A stretch of 64,000 nucleotides of DNA from Dendrolimus kikuchii (GCA_019925095.2 CM034392.1:4595501-4659500); one strand, 5' to 3'. Shown: positions 45,396 to 55,719, numbered from the stretch's first letter. The notes: generated by a model from the sequence alone, not told the origin. A program made the numbers and translations.

Positions 45396-45980
45396 TGGGG
45401 CATTTATTGAAATCAAAAAACACCCAAATTTCAATAGAGAAGATGGTTCGCAAGTACCACCTGTTTGGGATCCAATCATCAAAACTATTAAGACCCAAAC
45501 CCAGCAAAAACCAGCTGCCAGACCTTAAGACACTGTGAGCTCTTTCTGCGTACAACGAAACACCAACCAACTTGACTGATAATTACTTTTATTTTCGTTC
45601 CACCCATTTTAATATTATATAAAATTATTAGAGCTAGGCATGTTTGCTGAAGAGTTTCTTGCGCCGCTTCTTCTATTCAAGCCATAACATGTTGTGAAGC
45701 GGTAGTAAATTAGATTAGGCTCCCATAGAGTAAATAATAACCATAAACAAAACTAAAATTAAATAATTAAAATTAACAAGTTGGCGGTAGGCTAAATAAA
45801 ACTTTACCAATACTCGTTGACACATGACATCTTTGTCTTCCGTGATCACGGCCACTGAAAAGTGGCCGAAACGTCGGAAAAACCAAAAACAAATAAAATT
45901 ACCGCGCTTAAAACCGTTAAAACGTAGTTTTATTATGTATACAAGTCGCGAAAACTTAAGAAAATATTACATTTATGGGG
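45396..45980 (+). pseudogene. Penelope-like element 3' end, truncated, with premature stop
   Basis: The coding remnant IEIKKHPNFNREDGSQVPPV and WDPIIKTIKTQTQQ matches the C-terminus of the 26326-27030 frame. A TAA at the codon after AARP replaces the CAA of the longer copy. The 3' UTR and the terminal AACCGTTAAAACGTAGTTTT, then ACAAGTCGCGAAAACTTAAG, follow. Confidence 0.8.
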
Positions 45981-46249
45981 CTGTTATTATTATCTGATAA
46001 TCTTGTTATGCTATATTCTGCTTTTTTTTAAATTAAAAAACCCTATCCAATCATAAATTCAAAAATGTGATTACTACTTCCGAGTGTGAGTGTCGGCGTC
46101 ATACCGGCGCCTGCTATGCGCAAATTGTGAAAGCCTTCAGAAGGCCCTCGATGAAAGTTGTTCCGACATTTTCGATTAACTGGCTGTTGCGAACGGAACC
46201 CTGATTTTTGCGTTGTGTCTGTGCCTGTTTGAGTCCTACGTATGAATGT

Positions 46250-46582
46250 CAGGGGCCCAATTCTACTGTTATTATCTCGTCAAAATCGCCGGACACTGTC
46301 ATCTCAATTGTAGTTTTGTTTGATTTCGGTATACTGTTAATTTTATAAGCGAAATAATCGTTTAAAATGTTGGTAACTTTTCAATATTCATTTCGGTTAG
46401 CCCTTAACCTGCCATTTCTGATAATGACAATGCCAATTTTTTTCTACTATTATTCCTCCGCGACGATATCGAGACGATGTTGCGGATTTAGTAGAATACG
46501 ATTTTTTGACATTGTCGCATCGGAATTTTACTTTGTATATTTTCGGAAGGCCAATGTTGAGATAGCAGAATTGGGCCCCAGG
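46250..46582. mobile_element. Terminal-inverted-repeat MITE, hAT-like ends
   Basis: The left end CAGGGGCCCAATTCTACT is matched inverted by the right end AGCAGAATTGGGCCCCAGG. The next words (TATCTCGTC and GTTGAGATA) extend the similarity. The 0.33-kb interior is non-coding. No clear target duplication; different from the element at 8381. Confidence 0.65.
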
Positions 46583-46654
46583 TTTGTTAAATTAGGCTAC
46601 ATTTGTATTCCAGACTTACAGCCTAGGTAAATTAAGTTACTATAAGACTTAAAG

Positions 46655-46835
46655 TTTCTTTATTATTCCGACGTTTCAGTTGCTTTTCAATAGCCGTGAT
46701 CACTGAAGACAAGTTTCAATAAGTATTGTTAAAATTTTATACTCATTGACACTTAACATCTTTGTCTTTGAATAATAAAAATCAATAAATTACCTGGCTT
46801 AAAACCGTTACAACTCAGTTTTATTATACATTATA
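46655..46835 (+). mobile_element. Penelope-like terminal fragment
   Basis: TTATTCCGACGTTTCAGTTG, CAATAGCCGTGATCACTGAA and GGCTTAAAACCGTTACAACT match the terminal repeats of the Penelope-like family, diverged. Confidence 0.55.
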
Positions 46836-47350
46836 TAGTATTTAAAAAATCACGTTGTCTTAATTTTATTGAAGCAATAAATGTTGTATAGTAAAACCTC
46901 CACAGTGAGTTAAATTAAGTTTTGCTTTTTGAAGCAGCAAAAGTATCACATATCATAAATATTAAATGCACTTTTGAGTATGCCGTAAAATTTGAATAAT
47001 TTATATTTGAGATGAGATTGCAACTCGTTTGGGCGTCTAGACGGTGATTTTTGGCATCGAATATAAGTGCACAACAGCTAAGAAGTGAATAATATTGTAT
47101 AGGAATATATTAAATATTAGCTTTTGTGTTTGTAAAGTGTTATTGGCGTTTCTTTGCCATCTTGGCAATAGATCGAGCAAGTACAAGTCAGTCCACGAAC
47201 TATGAAAGGGTCCGTAGATGTGTTAAATAATCTTTTCATGCCCCCTATTTAAAATATATAGTCAAGATCAAGAAGTCCGTCAGTGGGAGAACTCCGAATA
47301 TCTCTCGTTGTTTCCGTGATTAAATAGTTACAACGACAACAAATCTTATC
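46836..47350. other. Intergenic DNA, nothing recognised
   Basis: No feature recognised. Confidence 0.45.
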
Positions 47351-47555
47351 TTTATATATTATATAATTCTTCTGTACGTGTGTTGACAGTGAACTCCTCC
47401 TAAAGGGCTGGACCGATTTGAATGAATTTTTTTGTGTGTATTCAAGAGGATTCGAGGATGGCTTAGATTCAAAATTGGACCCAGTATGTGGCGCTGCAAT
47501 CGGGTTCTAAATTTTATTTCTTCAGGGCAGAACAACGTTTGCTGGGACAGAGTTT
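47351..47555 (+). mobile_element. Helitron-like non-autonomous element
   Basis: AACTCCTCCTAAAGGGCTGG, TGTGGCGCTGCAATCGGGTT and GCAGAACAACGTTTGCTGGG match the CTAG family, but the terminus is mutated (GACAGAGTTT). Confidence 0.65.
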
Positions 47556-47926
47556 GTTTGATTGAACGCGCTAATCTCAGGGACTACTGATCTGATTTGA
47601 AAAATTCTTTCAGTGTTAGATAACCCATTTATCGAGGAAGGTTATAGGCTATATATCATCACGCTAAGACCAATAGGAGCGGAGCACCAATGAAGAATGT
47701 TTCAAAATCGGGGGGTTTTGAAAAAAAACTCCACGCTGATGACGTCGCGGGCACAGCTAGTCGCTAAGTAAAGCTAAGACACTTAAGTCTATGTTCTAAT
47801 TATAGTTGGCGTTAAAATTCGTTTAAAAAAGCAAACAATTAGAGGTGTACGAACTTACCCCACTGACGACGAACTGGCCACCTTGACTATAAAGTGAAAA
47901 ATTTTGAAAAAAATGAGGTTGTAGAA

Positions 47927-48161
47927 TAATGAAATTGTTCAACGGTTTTAAGCGCGGTAATTTATTTGATTTTTGTTATTCCGAATTTTCGACCACTTTG
48001 ACAATACTCATTGACACTTGACATCTTTGTCTTCAGTGATCACTGCCACTGAAAAGTGGCCGAACCGACGGAATAACAAAAATCAAATAAATTACCGCGC
48101 TTAAAACCGTTAAAACGTAGTTTTTTTATGTATACAAGTCGCGAAAACTTAAGAAAATATT
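47927..48161 (+). mobile_element. Miniature Penelope-derived element with 15-bp target-site duplication
   Basis: It consists of one terminal region inverted against another: CAACGGTTTTAAGCGCGGTA on the left and TTACCGCGCTTAAAACCGTT on the right, with ACTGAAAAGTGGCCGAACC between. ATGAGGTTGTAGAAT (47912-47926) and ATGAGGCTGTAGAAT (48162-48176) flank it. All coding sequence is gone. Confidence 0.75.
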
Positions 48162-48231
48162 ATGAGGCTGTAGAATTTCGAAAACACTTTTAAAGAAAAT
48201 TAAATTCAACATAATCCGGTAAGTAGTATAT

Positions 48232-48368
48232 GGCCTGTCCCTATATCTTAGCAAACATTCATTTGCCTTACTATCGGTTAAAATTTGACAAAAGCTCCCA
48301 TACAAGTAATGTCAAAATTCAACCGATGATAAGGCAAGTGAATGAATATTAAGATATAGGAACCGGCC
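48232..48368. repeat. Hairpin MITE, best-preserved copy
   Basis: Nearly the whole 137 bp folds on itself: CCTATATCTTAGCAAACATT, TGCCTTACTATCGGTTAAAA and TTTGAC pair with GTCAAAATTCAACCGATGAT, AAGGCAAGTGAATGAATATT and AAGATATAGG. Confidence 0.8.
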
Positions 48369-48642
48369 GTTAGATTTATTGGGTAAATTTTAATGGATCC
48401 GCATCTTAATAACAGAAACATTGGTTTGTCAGTTGGTCTTACTGAAACCTTCATGGTTCACGACCACGCAAGTGTAGATTTAGTTGTCGCTTAGCTTTCG
48501 GAGGGACTGCGGCCCTTAGCGTATTCTACCGCCTGTACAACGGAGAGTGTTCTGAGAAACTGGTTGATCTGGTGCCTACGCCTCATTTTTACAACCGCAC
48601 CGCTCGACATCGACGGAATGTTCACACCAATTGTTTTAGTTT

Positions 48643-48734
48643 AGATTAATAATTGGTCCTGGTTGATGGCGCTGCAATCGGTTTCTAGATTTTTATTTTT
48701 TAAGGGCAAGATAATGTCTGCCGGGTACAGCTAG
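48643..48734 (+). mobile_element. Helitron-like 3' end at the edge of the SLC26 duplication
   Basis: TGATGGCGCTGCAATCGGTT and AGATAATGTCTGCCGGGTAC then AGCTAG, followed by T. The first bases after its CTAG terminus are where similarity to the second SLC26 unit begins. Confidence 0.7.
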
Positions 48735-49094
48735 TAAAATTATATAAAAACTATAGTCTATTTAAAGATGTATTCAATATAATAGGGTAGAAAAAATATA
48801 CCTAATGTAAATATATTTAATTACAAATTCATAACAGTACAAATAATTATTATAATCCTTATATTTAATCGCTTTTTATGTTACTTATCCATTAAATATT
48901 CTAAATCTTTCAGAATTGCAAAAAAATATTCAGCAAAATTTGGTAACAGTGCATTAATATAATTCTTATTATTTTCTTGTTAATTTCACTATGATCACCG
49001 TTAATCTGGAACTCATTCATTGATATTATTCCACATATTTAAAATCTGTCTTGAAGTAATTGGAAGTACAATTCATATAAGAATTAATTTCGTT

Positions 49095-50855
49095 TCAGAC
49101 GTCTTTTGGAAAAGCTTCGGATAGCTCTATAGCACTACCAGCGTATACAAAGAGATGCTCGATCTTCCCGCCCACTTCAATACACAACTTCTTCAAATCT
49201 AAATTAAAGTTCAATAACAAAATTCTTCGTGATCTTTTCTCTAAATCTTTAACTACAGAAACTAAATTAGTAGCAACAGTAAAGTCCATATTTCTTAGAT
49301 TTGAACCATCTATAATTATAACAGTGTCCGCTAAAGTCAAGCGAAATGCTTTTAAAACCGCCTTTCTTATGTGTTCAGCAGCGCAATATGAAACTTTCTC
49401 ATTTAATGGCACTATCAACAAATCACCGTTATCAGTTTTAATATTTTTTACATCAATGGATGGCTTGGACACGTTATAAAGCAACATGGCAGCTTCTATT
49501 ATAATACCGACGACAATGCCATATTCCAATCCAGCAAACAAACAAACGATCATGGTTATTAACAAAATTGTAAGTTCTCTCTTGCTATTTCGCCATAGCC
49601 TTCCAAAAATGACGTAGTCTATCATATAGAACATAGCTGTTATTATCAATCCTGCTAATGAGGCTTTAGGTATGTAATAGAAAGTCGAAGTCAATGAAGT
49701 TAATGCTACAATTATTAACAATACTTTGGTAACACCTCCAGCTGGAGTTTGCACTCCAGACACATGGTTTAGAGCTGTTCTTGTGAATGAACCAGTAATC
49801 GGCATACTCTGTCCAAATGATCCAATAATATTACACAGACCTAATGCTATCATTTCTTGAGTTGCGTCAATTCTTCCATCTTCAGCAAACGCCTTACTTA
49901 TAGCCACTGATTCTAAAATAGCGACTAGAGGCAATACAACAGATCCAGGACCGAGTACTTGTAGCATATCAGTGAAATATAATGTTTCATTACCGACAGT
50001 TGTTTGGAATGGAGGCCAACTAAATTTCGGCAACTTTCCTTTAATATCTCCAATCAGTGCTAAAGGTTCTATGTCAAGTGTAACTTTAAGAATATATGCA
50101 ATTATCATTCCAACAACAACTACAACAGCATTCCTTGATAATGATATAAACCATCTTGATGATTTTAAGAAACCATCTGTTCGACTACAGCCTTGGCCCA
50201 TTTTCTTCAACAACAATAACATAGCGATAGTACCAAAACCTAGAACAGGTTCCCAGAGCTTCGCTGTTGTTATATTAGTAACAAAAGTATACACTGACTC
50301 AGCAAAGTAATTCCCTGATGTACCACTTGTTCCGAACAATGATTTCAGTTGAGCCGCAGCTATCTGTAATGCTGCTGCAGTTGTAAATCCACTGATGACT
50401 GGTATAGAAATGAACTCCACGAGAAATCCAAGTTGGAGCACACCCATGAACAGAATCAGTATTCCAGAGAGAAAAGCTGCTAAAATAGCAAAGTCTGCTG
50501 AGTAATCTGCCACATATTTAGCTGTCATTGTTGCTAGAATTGCTGTTGGTCCAACTGTTACATTATAGCAGCTACCAAAAAAGACATAAACAACACCTGA
50601 GGTTAATGAAGCGTAGAGGCCATACTCAGGTGGTAATCCAGCGATGATAGCGTAAGCTATACCTTGAGGTATAGCTGTCAATCCAACAGTTATACCAGCA
50701 ATAATGTCTTGTATGAAGTAAGCAGACTTATATCTCGGCAGCCATTCTATAATAGGTAGTCTTCTTTTTAGATGTTTCTTGTTGCAAGCGTTTTTAGCTA
50801 TCTTCTTTATTCTTCGTCTACAAGAGTTATTGTCTTTTGAATTTAACATGGTCAT
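49095..50855 (-). CDS. SLC26/SulP family anion transporter, copy 1
   Basis: A 586-residue intronless frame, close to the length of insect and vertebrate SLC26A11-like (sodium-independent sulfate anion transporter) proteins, to which it looks most alike. A basic N-terminus (residues 1-40) leads to the membrane domain with AIPQGIAYAIIAGLPPEYGL (61-80), the signature run to FFGSCYNVTVGPTAI (92-106) and many hydrophobic segments up to about residue 455. The C-terminal STAS domain (about 465-580) shows TVIIIDGSNLRNMDFTVA (from 511). It is expected in a membrane, moving sulfate or related anions; the substrate cannot be read from sequence. Start: an ATG ATG-like pair (MTM) opens the frame, conserved in copy 2. 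No premature stop, so probably functional. Confidence 0.92.
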   Translation of the reverse strand: MTMLNSKDNNSCRRRIKKIAKNACNKKHLKRRLPIIEWLPRYKSAYFIQDIIAGITVGLTAIPQGIAYAIIAGLPPEYGLYASLTSGVVYVFFGSCYNVTVGPTAILATMTAKYVADYSADFAILAAFLSGILILFMGVLQLGFLVEFISIPVISGFTTAAALQIAAAQLKSLFGTSGTSGNYFAESVYTFVTNITTAKLWEPVLGFGTIAMLLLLKKMGQGCSRTDGFLKSSRWFISLSRNAVVVVVGMIIAYILKVTLDIEPLALIGDIKGKLPKFSWPPFQTTVGNETLYFTDMLQVLGPGSVVLPLVAILESVAISKAFAEDGRIDATQEMIALGLCNIIGSFGQSMPITGSFTRTALNHVSGVQTPAGGVTKVLLIIVALTSLTSTFYYIPKASLAGLIITAMFYMIDYVIFGRLWRNSKRELTILLITMIVCLFAGLEYGIVVGIIIEAAMLLYNVSKPSIDVKNIKTDNGDLLIVPLNEKVSYCAAEHIRKAVLKAFRLTLADTVIIIDGSNLRNMDFTVATNLVSVVKDLEKRSRRILLLNFNLDLKKLCIEVGGKIEHLFVYAGSAIELSEAFPKDV

Positions 50856-51236
50856 TGTAATGCGTGTGTCTCGCGATCCACTTTCGGTAGAACTGACTTA
50901 TTAGGTAAGATGTTGATAGATTTTGATTAGAAACTTGTTATCTATATCAGTTATGTCAATCATGTCAGTGGGGTTTGTATTACGTCGATAAGTTCTGTTT
51001 TATCAGATTAGTAAACAGCGTTTACTAATTCAAGTGGCACATTTGGATAAAAGAGCAGTTAGAAATAATCATTAAACTAGTTTCGATCGGGTAATATTGT
51101 TGCCTGCTGTTTATACGACGGTTGATTATAAGTATATGTATTTAAAATTTTAGTATTTTAAATAATAGTCCGTCTGACAGTTTGTCTCGAATTCGAAACA
51201 GCCAAGCGGATTTTAATCAAAATTTTAGGAATGAAA
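50856..51236 (-). promoter_or_regulatory. Conserved 5' flank of SLC26 copy 1
   Basis: About 200 bp next to the gene is almost unchanged between the two units, then similarity declines. On the minus strand it contains TCAGTT, similar to the arthropod initiator, about 30 bases before the start codon, and GATA words (CTGATAAAAC; CTGATATAGATAAC). GATA factors drive many insect gut and fat-body genes; a role here is only suggested. Confidence 0.35.
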
Positions 51237-51366
51237 TAACATATCGTCGGCGTCAGTGCAGGTCCTTGTAACTACACCTTTGGTAAAAATTAGTTTTTTT
51301 GACAAAATTGTAATATGTAGCTATTTTGACGAAAAAAATGATGTCACCAAAAGATGTAGCGCCAAG
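51237..51366. repeat. Inverted-repeat element, one arm lost
   Basis: ACATATCGTCGGCGTCAGTG and the interior GACAAAATTGTAATATGTAG match 58045-58197. The opposite arm is missing because the sequence switches to a Penelope-like fragment at 51367. Confidence 0.65.
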
Positions 51367-51464
51367 GTCTGAAAAGTAGCCGAAGCGTCGGAATAATAAA
51401 AACAAATGCAATACCGCGCTTAAAACCGATAAAACGTAGTTTTATTATTTTTATACTAGATACC
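51367..51464 (+). mobile_element. Penelope-like terminal fragment
   Basis: TGAAAAGTAGCCGAAGCGTC, GGAATAATAAAAACAAATGC and GCGCTTAAAACCGATAAAAC, then CGTAGTTTTATTA, match the terminal region of the family. Confidence 0.7.
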
Positions 51465-51829
51465 GAAGTAAGAAAGAGAGTTGGTCTGAAAGAGAGTTTC
51501 GGGGTGAAGGTAAGGAAAGGAATGCTCCGGTGGTTCGGGCATGTGGAAAGAATGCATGATGAAAGAATGACTAAACAGATATACAATGCAAAAGTGGATG
51601 GATGCAGAAGTCGTGGAAGGCCACGACACACCTTCCATGATCAAATTGATCGTGTACTAGCAGAAGGTGATGTCAGGAGCCTTAAGAACAGACGAGCGTG
51701 CATGACAAGAGTTATGAATGTGAAAGAAGCAAGTGAGGTGTGTAAGAATAAGCCTAAATGGCGCTCTGTTGTTCGTGCCTACCCCGCAAGGGAACTGGCG
51801 TGAAGTTATGTATGTATGTATGTATGTAT
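51465..51829 (+). mobile_element. RTE-A fragment, longest copy, intact frame
   Basis: The coding runs from DTEVRKRVGLKESFGVKVRK through GMLRWFGHVERMHDERMTKQ, QIDRVLAEGDVRSLKNRRAC and NKPKWRSVVRAYPARELA to a stop, then (ATGT)n. The intact frame in most copies indicates young insertions or repeated retrotransposition from a live source. Confidence 0.85.
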
Positions 51830-52589
51830 ATCGATATTTAACAAATAACTACAAAGGTTAAGATGAATGAAATTATTTAGCTGTCTAGACATTCAAAGCC
51901 ATAAAAGCTAAGTAAGTATTTCGTACGTCTATGGCTTACTACACATAAAAAATACAAGTAAAACGTATATTTTAAAATTATTTTTAGATAGGATTTACTT
52001 GTCTTGCTAAAACTGTACTTCAGATAAAGTGGATTACTTTAATAAAACACAAAGCGAAGGTTACCACAGAGCAACAACATTAAAACTGCCGCAGCGTATT
52101 ACATTTATCTCGAAGATGCTCAAGACAACGCAGCCCGGATCACCGCCGCTTGATTAGTGAGCGCATTTTATTTTGCACGCACATAGCTTACGCTGTATAG
52201 TAATGTATTATATTCGTTTAAGTGACAAATTTACTGCTGTTCGTAGTTAATCATTAAGATTTGATATTTTTGAATATGACATTAGGAATTGTAGTAAAGT
52301 ACTTTTAATTAATTACCATTAATTCATGTCACAACAATTAAACAATAAATTATGACACCACACAAAGTCACAAACACATAACTAACAATAAAACTTATAC
52401 ACATACTCAAACCAACGCGCACTACCATCACATTGCATTACACGCACACTTCACAAACAAACCAAGACACACAAAGAGCCTAGAAATGATTAACCCAGAC
52501 ACAGAAAAGAAAAAACCAACACACATGGCACTAGATAGGACTATATATAAGTATAGATATAAGGCCAACACTGCACATGCACTTCCTCA
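51830..52589. other. Intergenic DNA with a strongly A/C-skewed tract
   Basis: From about 52320 to 52530 the plus strand is mostly A and C with few G and T (for example CACACTTCACAAACAAACCA). It is followed by TATATATAAG near 52545 and the dispersed repeat at 52590. No coding evidence. Confidence 0.5.
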
Positions 52590-52815
52590 CAACACCAGCA
52601 TGTAACAGATACACTCTACATTAGTATAAGTCAAGTATTAAAAATAGGATAAATTAATATAATAAGTTAATCTTAAGGTACACCATAACATATAAATCAC
52701 TAAATTAATGTCACACGGTAACAAAAATAAACAATAAGCGTGTATGGACTCTAAAATTTTCATAGAAATTAAGTAGTAAAAAAAGGTACGGAACTCGAGT
52801 CCGTAGATATGTTAA
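52590..52815 (-). repeat. Dispersed repeat, inverted partner of 42085-42315
   Basis: GTAACAGATACACTCTACAT, AAATTAATGTCACACGGTAA and TACGGAACTCGAGTCCGTAG are the inverse of the matching words at 42.1-42.3 kb. Confidence 0.75.
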
Positions 52816-53182
52816 TAATAATTAAAAAAAAATTACCGGTGTGTGAAATGTGACTGTATGCCTGAATAGAAAATATGAAAGTAAAATACATACGGTATAG
52901 ACCTGAAATAATTGAGTAGACATGAAAAATGGATAAAGTTAGAATTGTCAGGAAAGCTCAATGAATTACCCAATGAAAATTTTAATTAATATAATAGAAA
53001 TACACTTAATTCTACCGAAATCTACCCGAGTGGTTTGTGTAGGCAACATCTTTCAGTCAAATTTGGAAATAGAATAAAAGCTGGGAGAAGTCGTTAAGTG
53101 GAAATAAATAAACCATTTATTTGTAAAGTGGTTATGTGTGGCGTCACGTACGCTCAGAAATTGTGAACGTAATAAGTCACGC

Positions 53183-53588
53183 ATATATATTATATATAAA
53201 AGTCAATTGCTGTTCGTTAGTCTCGCTAAAACTCGAGAACGGCTGGACTGATTTGGCTAATTTTGGTTTTGAATTATTTGTGGAAGGCCAGGGAAGGCTT
53301 AAAAGGTGAGTAAATATGAAAACAAAAATGCTTGGAATTTAGTAAAAACAATAATTTCGCTTTCCCTTAGAAACTATTCCTACTTGTCAAACATTCGATG
53401 TTCGTCCCGTCGTTTAGAAATCAATTAAATTTAAAAGTCGTTCCGAAATCAAATTAAATTTAAAAGTGAGTTTTTTTTATTTATTTTTTGGTTTTGAATG
53501 TCAAACGTTTGATGTTCGTCCCGTCGTTCAGAAATCAACGTTTTTTATTTATTGATTCTGAGGCGGTACGAACTTACCAGGTCAGCTA
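53183..53588 (+). mobile_element. Helitron-like element with internal duplication
   Basis: It begins ATATATAAAAGTCAATTGCT and GTTCGTTAGTCTCGCTAAAA, and ends CGGTACGAACTTACCAGGTC then AGCTAG followed by T. The inner word GATGTTCGTCCCGTCGTT occurs twice, about 120 bases apart, each followed by AGAAATCAA. Non-coding. Confidence 0.7.
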
Positions 53589-54059
53589 GTTAGAAATAAA
53601 TATTGTTCTTTCTTTCTTTCCATCACTGATATTGATATAATATTCTTGATCACACTAGAACTAACTAGGCTGTGTCTGTAGTTATTTCCTGTTTACTAGG
53701 CGTGGTAAAGAATAATGCAGGTTGACTGGTGCGATAATTTAATATCGGTTACACACACAACAACGTAGGTGTATACTATTCATGTCATTGGTATACCTAG
53801 GGTTATTTTCCCGGGGGGGCGTTCGTTTGGGCCGCCTCACTAATACACTGCCTCACAGCGACCATTGGGCACCTGAGCTGAGATGGAGTGATAGACGAAG
53901 CGGCGACGGTGTATCAGGGCAACGGTATGCACTCGCAAGTCGCTTCGCGTTGTGGCGCCAAATTCAAGCTTAGTACTCTGGCTTAGTACGTTGTGTATTC
54001 AAAAGTAACTAAATGGAATGGAATTACTTATAGTATTATTACTTATAATTATTGTATAA
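53589..54059. other. Intergenic DNA; right part shared with the second SLC26 unit
   Basis: A GC-rich patch at 53800-53965 is unexplained. From 53998 the sequence (TTACTTATAGTATTATTACT) is collinear with 59005 onward. Confidence 0.5.
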
Positions 54060-54271
54060 CCTTAATATAATATGTAAATTACGTGTCACGTTGTTTGTCC
54101 GCGATGGACTCCTAAACTACTTGACCGATTTTAATCAAATTTGCACACCGTGTGCAGTTTGATCCGACTTGAAAGATAGGATAGCTTACATTTGGACCCG
54201 GTAGGTGGCGCTGGAATCGGGTTCTAAATTTTATTTCTTCAGGGCAGAACAACGTCTGCCGGGACAGCTAG
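54060..54271 (+). mobile_element. Helitron-like insertion with an empty site in the paralogous unit
   Basis: A 212-bp segment from CCTTAATATAATATGTAAAT to GTCTGCCGGGACAGCTAG. The flanks join exactly in the second unit: ATTGTATAA here and TATTACTATA after the insert correspond to ATTATATAA then TATTACTATA at 59032-59050. The insertion lies between A and T with no duplication, as Helitrons do, and ends CTAG. The first base is C where TC is expected. Confidence 0.85.
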
Positions 54272-55190
54272 TATTACTATACAATATGCGTTAAAAACTA
54301 AATATGTACATAGATTTCTCGGCTGTAGATAACTATTTGATTTCAAAGATTTTTATGTGAAGTTTTTAGGTGTCCAGCCTAGAATTTCGAATCGGTAACC
54401 CAACATCCAGGGGTGGGCACGGCCCACCCGGCTCTTCTACTTCTTCATACTTCTATGATTCATGTACTCTGATACATGGTGTATGTGGTATATGTAAACT
54501 AATCTTGCAAATTAATTTCAAAACAATTGTCCTCAACCGATTGAGGTTAAACTTTGCACGCTCACTTTGGATGATAATGCATGATGAGCTAAGTGACGTC
54601 ATTCTAAATCCAATATGGCGAACGGCCCAAGATGGCGGAGTACAGATTTTTTGTGCACCGCCTATGGGTAACAAACTAAATAGTTTGCTAAGAAGAATCC
54701 GAAGAAAAAAAAGACTCCGGAATCTGCTGGTCCGTATTAACCCCCGTGATTTTTTTCACATTTTTAAACGCATTGTACAAACACGAACCACTTACAGATT
54801 CTTATGGTAAAAACAACTCAATGATAACTAAAAAGTAAATTAATATTAAAAAACATCTTTAAATCCGAGAAAAGAAAAAAAAAAAATAATCATTAAATTA
54901 ATTCAACCCCATCAATTTATTACAATATTAAATTTTTCTGATAAAAAAGATTGTCGCAAGATTTATTTGTGTAGATAAAGAAGAATACAATAATTAAGTA
55001 ACTTGATCTAGACATAAGTAAATTTAAGAAAAAAGAATAGACACGTATTGCAAACAAAATCAATTAATCCTTAACATTAGGTATTCAAAAAGATTATTGA
55101 TAATATTTTTTTTATTGTTCCGGTTAATGTGGTTAATGTGATACAGTCTGGAAATTACTACACTGAAATCAAAACCTTCATTATTCCTAA
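54272..55190. other. Duplicated flank, then unassigned DNA
   Basis: 54272-54500 is collinear with 59041-59200 (shared TATGTACATAGATTTCT, ATTTCGAATCGGTAACCCAA, ATGATTCATGTAC). A 146-codon frame at 54370-54810 has no recognisable domain and I do not call it a gene. The remaining DNA is AT-rich. Confidence 0.5.
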
Positions 55191-55375
55191 TAGTATATAA
55201 AAGAATATAGCATATTCAAAGATGTATTCAATATAACATAGTAGAAAGAATATTGCTAATGCAAATATATTTAATTACAAATTCATAACAGTACAAACAA
55301 TTATTATAATTCTAATATTTCATTATTTTTTAAAGTAACTTTAATCCATTGAAATATTATAAATCTTTCTGGATT

Positions 55376-55719
55376 ACATACATATTATCACGCCTGTTTC
55401 CCATGGGGTTAGGCAGAGACTATAGATCTCCACTTGCGACAATCCTGACAAACAATTTTCGCTTCATCTACTTTCATTAACCTCTTCCTACATGCACGTT
55501 TATTTGATATGCTTTTTACATGATCTCGTTTTAACACTTCTGTTATTTGATCATGGTGTGTGCGTCGTGGTCTACCGGTACCAACTCTACCATTCACTAT
55601 GCTGTCATACACTTGTTTTGTGATTCTATTTTCATCCATCCTCTCTACATGCCCAAACCACCTTAACACTCCTTTCTCAACTCTTGTTATTACATCTTCT
55701 TTCAATTCAAATCTAATAT
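55376..55719 (-). mobile_element. RTE-B insertion with 10-bp target-site duplication, absent from the other unit
   Basis: TTTCTGGATT flanks it on both sides (55366-55375 and 55720-55729). The matching place in unit 1 (48907-48917, TTTCAGAATT) is empty. The minus strand encodes GVLRWFGHVERMDENRITKQ, VGTGRPRRTHHDQ and KRLMKVDEAKIVCQDCRKWR. The frame runs on into flanking DNA. Insertion must postdate the duplication, barring loss from unit 1. Confidence 0.9.

Larger units (their letters stand above)
48735..51366. repeat. SLC26 tandem duplication, unit 1 core
   Basis: From TAAAATTATATAAAAACTAT to GATGTAGCGCCAAGGTCT the sequence is collinear with 55191-58160, covering the gene, its 3' flank and about 500 bp of 5' flank. 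The right edge is cut by a Penelope-like fragment. A further collinear block (53998-54500 against 58975-59200) suggests that the original duplicated segment was larger. Confidence 0.85.

Noticed and set aside
49972..50310. Plus-strand frames of 112 codons opposite both SLC26 genes (also 56788-57126)
   Set aside because: They are antisense shadows of the transporter coding sequence, conserved only because the genes are duplicates.
51504..51803. Host gene call for the 99-codon frame with RWFGHVERM
   Set aside because: Seven copies occur in the window with target duplications and ATGT tails; it is the end of an RTE-like retrotransposon, though databases sometimes list such frames as host proteins.
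54370..54810. 146-codon plus-strand frame
   Set aside because: Part lies in duplicated non-coding flank shared with 59041-59200 where the frame is not kept; no domain seen.
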